From positions 28,116,963 through 28,180,962 of the forward strand of contig OX638133.1 of assembly GCA_951804985.1 (NCBI GenBank): a stretch of 64,000 bases of DNA, given 5' to 3'. The notes under the pieces were generated by a model, which saw nothing but the letters and a program-made list of their open reading frames with translations, was not told the DNA's origin and made no database searches. Origin of the DNA: Dryomyza anilis. Taxonomy: Eukaryota; Arthropoda; Insecta; Diptera; Dryomyzidae. The position numbers and the translations under genes were made by a program. This document shows, piece by piece, positions 59,242 to 64,000 of this stretch. Position 1 is the stretch's first letter. Every line of letters begins with the position of its first letter.

Positions 59242-59576
59242 TCGCCATCTGTTTGTTAGTGTCTGTTAATGTTTGTCTGTCAATAGGTTGAAAGTAACTA
59301 AGAGCATTATTCTTGATATGCAGAGATTATGTTCCAAGGCATCAAAACAATAACTTAGAGCAATTATTCTTGATATGCAGTTATTAATTTCGAAGTTAAT
59401 CTAAAAAATTTGTTTTATTCGTGAAAACAGATACCAAAGAAGAAAAACCCCTGCATTTTAAGAATAATTGTACTTAGTTACTTTTTGATACACAAAAACA
59501 TAATCTCTGCATATCAAGCATAATAGCTCTTAAATTCAACATAACAACAGACAGATACATAACAAACAGATGGCGA
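59242..59576. repeat. Inverted repeat (about 90-bp arms)
   Basis: TCGCCATCTGTTTGTTA at 59242 reappears inverted, ending at 59576, and GATATGCAGAGATTATG at 59315 reappears inverted, ending at 59515. Between them ATTATTCTTGATATGCAG recurs directly, and AAGTAACTAAG pairs with CTTAGTTACTT. The whole is a foldback of about 335 bp with small internal duplications, probably a small mobile element. Confidence 0.7.
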
Positions 59577-60702
59577 AGACAGAGGGCCATATAATAGCAA
59601 AGAATAAAGACAAAAAAAGATCGATGAAAACAACAACAGATAACAGATGCAAAGAATACAACGAATACAGGTTTTAAAAAGTCAATAAATTAACTTCTCA
59701 AAATCCAGCAGAATAAATCTTGTTTACTTTTATGATAACTAAGTAATTTACTTTCTTACTATTCAGATGATAAATTCTAGAATTTAGTTGCATTTTATTG
59801 ATATTAATGAAATTTTGCCTTTTTCCTTCGAGCCGAATTCATCTCCAGTTTTAGAAAATTTATTTCCCTCCGTGTATGAGGTATTGATTAAAAATTTGAA
59901 GTCTATCAGAAAATAATACAAGGTCGTTCTTTCTTTTTTTCTATCTTTCTATCTTTCTATATTTTTTTTAAATTTCTATTTTTTTAACATTAATTGTTTT
60001 ATTATTAACACCTTTTGTATAATTTTACATTAATCTATAAATTTATTTTATAACTCTTGATTTTATAAATATTGTATGTATTAAAAAGATAACTGTGCAA
60101 ATATTTGTATAAATTAGCGCATCCCTTGCAATTAGAAAATATAATAAAGTCATACAATTATCCAAAACCCAACATACATAAATAAATGTTGACCAAAAAA
60201 AAAAAAACTAAAAAACTTTAGTTTTCGTTGACAACTGGAGCCAAATATGCACATTGAGTGACTGTTAAAAATAACCCTGCCATTTTGTTACATATGGCAA
60301 TTAAGAGGGTTACTTTCTGAACAAATAAAACAAAAATGCCACTTTGTTAGTTTAGCACAAAAAATACTTCAATTTTATTCTATTTTTCAGTGAAACTTTT
60401 AAATTTTTTAAACATTAACCATTTAGCAAATATTTGCAATATTTAGAACATTCACGATTTAGCTAATATTGGCAATTAACTCTCAAACATTTTTACGTTC
60501 TGCTAAAACATATGTTATACGATATTTACATAAGTTTTATACGTGTCTAAAGCAAGCTTTGAAGTATTTAATATAAAATGAAATGTTAAAAATACAACAT
60601 AATATATTTTAAAATGTTTAAAATATTTGACAACTATATAAGAATCTAAACAAAAAATACCACACATTTTTAGCGCATTTTTAGAATTAAAACTATCGTT
60701 AT
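59577..60702. other. AT-rich intergenic DNA, no gene recognised
   Basis: Contains TTTCTATCTTTCTAT short repeats (59933-59965) and a pair of related segments near 60410-60480 (AACATTAACCATTTAGC and ACATTCACGATTTAGC). An open frame on the minus strand (60515-60757) runs into the repeat that follows and has no domain. Confidence 0.4.
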
Positions 60703-61560
60703 ACAGGGTCTTTGGTTCATCGATGTCAATAACACGGGAGGTGATTCTATGATTCAAAAAAATAAGAAAATGTTAAATAAAAATATGTCCTATTTTGCAC
60801 CCAGTTTAAGATACAGGGTGTTTATTAAATGCATATTACTTAAATAGTATATTCAAGAAAATTGATTATAAAATATAATCTCTTGATAAATATATAACAA
60901 ATTTTCACTCATGTTTTAGACAATTAAATTACCTTTCCAATGGTATATCAAATCTATTAGACAGGTATAAAAGTTATATAAATCTCTATACGATATTCAT
61001 ACAGGGTGGCTTGGTTCATCGATTTCAATAACACGGGAGGTGATTCTATGATTCAAAAAAATAAGAAAATGTTAAATAAAAATATATCCTATTTTGCACC
61101 CAGTTTAAGATACAGGGTGTTTAGTAAATGAACATTACTTAAATATTCAATAAAATTGTTAAAAATTTTAATCTCTTGATGAATGTATAATATATTTTCA
61201 ATCATGTTTTAGACAATTAAATTACCTTTCCAATGGTATATCAAATCCTGTAGACAGGTATAAAAGTTATATAAATATCTATACGATATTCATACAGGGT
61301 GGTTTGGTTCATCGATTTCAATAACTCGGGAGATGATTCTATGATTCAAAATAATAAGAAAAAGTTAAATAAAAAAATGTCCTATTTTGCAACCAGTTTA
61401 AGATACAGGGTGTTTAGTAAATGCATATTACTTACGTAGTCTAGTCAAGGAAATTGGTTATAAAATTAAATCTGTTGATAAATGAATATACATTTTTCTT
61501 TCATATTTTAGACATTTAAATTATCTTTCCAATGGTATATGAAATCCTCGAATACCATGA
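60703..61560 (+). repeat. Three direct repeats of about 280-310 bp with TACAGGGTG motifs
   Basis: ACAGGGT followed by TTGGTTCATCGAT begins at 60703, 61011 and 61294. Each unit continues through CGGGAGGTGATTCTATGATT, CCTATTTTGCACCCAGTTT, AAGATACAGGGTGTTTA, a TTTTAGACAATTAAAT stretch and TTTCCAATGGTATATCAAAT, in the same order. The third unit is also the outer part of the inverted repeat at 61251-62428. Confidence 0.85.
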
Positions 61561-62428
61561 TTGCTTTACTTTTTAAAATGTACGTCAAGTTCAAATTTAC
61601 AAAAATAAAAATACTAATTTTTACTTTGTCATTGATTTTCTCAAAATATCGTTATTGATCACCCCTCTTTTTTATAATTTATAATGATAGACCAGTTCAT
61701 TCCCAGTATTCTCATTTCAATCACAGTGATTTTAACTTGGTAAAAATGCTGCAGAAATAATTAAACAGTTGCGGGTCTTGTGATTTGGTGGTACAAATAA
61801 AATAAAAAATTATAATGTTTGGAAATATGTTCTGTGAAGTAATATAATAATGATTACAATTTTATTTAGATTTTTTTTTTCAACTTCCAAATCGAAGCAC
61901 CCGCCAGTGTCTTATTATTTCTGCAGGATAACTTACCAGTTTAAAATCACTGTTATTGGTTAGACAGTACTGGGAATGAACTGGTCTATCATTATAAATT
62001 ATAAAAAAATACGGGTGATCGATAACGATATTTTGAGAAAATCAATGACAAAGTAAAAATTTGTATTTTTATTTTTGTAAATTTCAAATTTCCGTACATT
62101 TTAAAAAGTAAAGAAATCATGGGATTCGAGGATTTGATATACCATTGGAAAGATAATTTAAATGTCTAAAATATGAAAGAAAAATGTATATTCATTTATC
62201 AACAGATTCTTTTTTATAGCCAATTTCCCTAAATAGACTATGTAAGTAATATGCATTTACTAAACACCCTGTATCTTAAACTGGGTGTAAAATAGTACAT
62301 TTTTTTATTTAACTTTTCCTTTTTTTTTTTGAATCATAGAATCATCTCCCGAGTTATTGAAATCGATGAACCAAACCACCCTGTATGAATATCGTATAGA
62401 TATTTATATAACTTTTATACCTGTCTAA
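61251..62428. mobile_element. Large foldback structure: about 494-bp arms, 190-bp loop
   Basis: The left arm (61251-61743) and right arm (61934-62428) are reverse complements with scattered changes. Anchors are TAGACAGGTATAAAAG with its partner ending at 62428; ACAGGGTGGTTTGG (61294) with CCAAACCACCCTGT (to 62384); ACCAGTTCATTCCCAGTA (61691) with its partner ending at 61985; and CAGTGATTTTAA near the loop. All give the same centre, about 61839. Direct repeats inside and beside the arm recall FB-type foldback transposons, but I see no coding region and no target duplication. The loop holds CAACTTCCAAATCGAAGCAC and is not repeated elsewhere in the window. Confidence 0.8.
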
Positions 62429-62509
62429 TGGAAACATGAACGTATTTATGTAGTCCTTTAGTAAATAGAGTATTATCAAATATTCTAAAATTTAAATTAA
62501 AGCAACCAC

Positions 62510-63345
62510 TCACAGAATAGAGATTAGTTGCGTCAATCAACTAACTTATGCGGTTCTATCAACTACCTAGTCAGGTTTAAAAGGTTGTAGTTTGAACTAC
62601 AACTGATTTCAAACAGTTTTAGATCAATATCAAACAGTTTTAGAACAATTTGTAGTGTGTATAGGCTAATATTTTAAACGACAACCAAATGGCAGCTCTG
62701 ACACCATAATGAGGTAGGTTGTTACAACTAACATGTTCGTTCTTCCAAGCGGATTTTTCGGTGTTAATCAAATTCACAATATTGATACTTTATTCGTTGC
62801 AGTTTTGTTGAGTTTAATAAACAAATTAATTGAATGCATTAAATGTAGCTTTGTAAACACAGAATAGAGTTTGTTGCGCCAACCAACTTATTCGGTTCTC
62901 TCAGCCGCTTAGTCGATTGTTATTGTCAAATTTAAAACATGTTCGTTCTTCCAAGCGAATTTTCGGTGTGCATCAAATTCACAATATTGATGAAAAATTG
63001 ATACTTTATTAAATTTTGCTATGTACACACAGAATATAGATTTGTTGCGCTAACCAACTCTTTGCCCAACCAACTTATTCGGCTCTCTCAACCGCTTAGT
63101 CGGTTCTCTCAATCGCTTAATCGGAAGTTATTGTCAAGATTAAATAATACATTACTTTTAATCTTGGACTACAGTTTTAAAACTATTGGGAGTGTTTATA
63201 GGCTAATATTTCAAGCGCCAACCGAATATAGCAGTTCTGCGAACAAATTAGTACAAATTTCGATTTAACCGAATGCAGTTAGTTGATACAACTAACATTT
63301 TCCTTTTTCCAAGCTCACGGCAAAAGATGAATACACAGAAAGTAT
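62510..63345 (+). repeat. Cluster of three related repeats with CACAGAATA...GTTGCG starts
   Basis: Three partial copies begin CACAGAATAGAGATTAGTTG (62513), ACACAGAATAGAGTTTGTTG (62859) and CACAGAATATAGATTTGTTG (63030). Shared landmarks are CCAACTTATTCGGTTCTCTC, TAGGCTAATATTT, ATGTTCGTTCTTCCAAGC and, between copies, AATTCACAATATTGAT. The second is the shortest. It is a tandemly duplicated element of unknown family. A looser echo of GTTG-rich motifs lies at 47240-48040. Confidence 0.7.
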
Positions 63346-64000
63346 ACAAAATATGTCTGACCAGACTTTACATTCGAAGAATATCTTTTCACTTCCAAAT
63401 AAAAGTAACCATTTCATACAATTTGTATAAAATGAATACAAAAGCAACTACTTCAGTCAAAATCAAAATAATTTTATAAAAATACAAAAAAGTTTTATGC
63501 AACGCTGAGTTGAAATTAAATGAAAAATATTTTCCACTCCAGTGGCTACTGCGTACTTGTAATGCGAAAAACATTTAAATATGAAAACTTTCAAGTGCGC
63601 AAAATATTTGAGAAAATTAAAATAAAATAAAAACAAAACAAACAAATAAAAAAAAACTTTGCATTTGCAATATGAAAGCAAAGCCAAGCAAACAATTCAG
63701 CGACTTTGCGCGCGCCAAAAGTTATTGTCAAAGCGCTGAAGAAAAAAAAAACGGAAGTAGCGAAATAAAAAAATACACAGTAGTGACTTAATGCTTTTTC
63801 CCGACTACACTGCTGCTTTATTCTAATTGCAGCCACTTCATCATCATATTCTTGGCACATGATGGCAACACTGCAGAATGACTACATTGAATGGCAACAC
63901 TTGAACTTTAGTCAATGACTCCCAGCGGAGCATTTTATTTATGTTGAGCCCCTAATTAATCCACAGTCGTCAAGAATATCGAGTAATGAGGGATGAGGCA
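63346..64000. other. Right end of window, no gene recognised
   Basis: An A-rich stretch at 63600-63655 is followed by less AT-rich sequence. A minus-strand open frame at 63591-63860 has a charged start and then runs through low-complexity Phe-rich sequence. I do not recognise it and do not call it. Confidence 0.35.

Overview
This is an AT-rich eukaryotic window in which I can support no protein-coding gene, rRNA or intact tRNA gene. Open frames are short, low in complexity and explained by repeats. The best taxonomic clue is four copies of a dispersed element with a (GTCT/GACA)n tract, a conserved core and a (TA)n tract. This is the architecture of the dipteran mini-me / DINE-1 (Helentron-like) family. 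A higher fly is therefore likely, and a calyptrate (blow fly, house fly or similar) is my guess. The setting looks like the edge of a satellite block, probably pericentromeric heterochromatin, next to repeat-rich intergenic or intronic DNA.

Layout. (1) 1-27866: an uninterrupted head-to-tail array of a 149-bp satellite, about 187 monomers. It contains nested higher-order duplications (4-, 5-, 7- and about 21-monomer periods), recurrent 42-bp short monomers and an odd 258-bp composite unit at its right edge. (2) 27867-38957: non-satellite DNA holding a Helentron-like copy, three copies of a long-TIR MITE, two tRNA-derived SINE pieces and a 16-bp minisatellite of nearly 1 kb. (3) 38958-41934: a nest of elements: a hAT copy, a tRNA-derived SINE inserted in it with a 13-bp target duplication, and two Helentron-like copies in inverted orientation. 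(4) 41935-53072: mostly unrecognised DNA, with a 320-bp palindromic tandem repeat, a 44-bp-stem hairpin downstream of a TATA/Inr-like pair, a fourth MITE, a short TIR element and a fourth Helentron-like copy. (5) 53100-58935: strongly T/G-rich cryptically simple DNA that grew by tandem duplication and is split by a 1645-bp non-autonomous hAT element with a perfect 8-bp target duplication. (6) 58936-64000: inverted and tandem repeats, including a foldback structure with arms of about 494 bp.

No genes act together here. The biology is that of repeats: satellite turnover by unequal exchange, non-autonomous transposons nesting in one another, and several long inverted repeats that could form hairpin RNA or cruciforms. 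Families are named from visible structure (termini, target duplications, tRNA boxes, subterminal repeats). No database comparison was possible.
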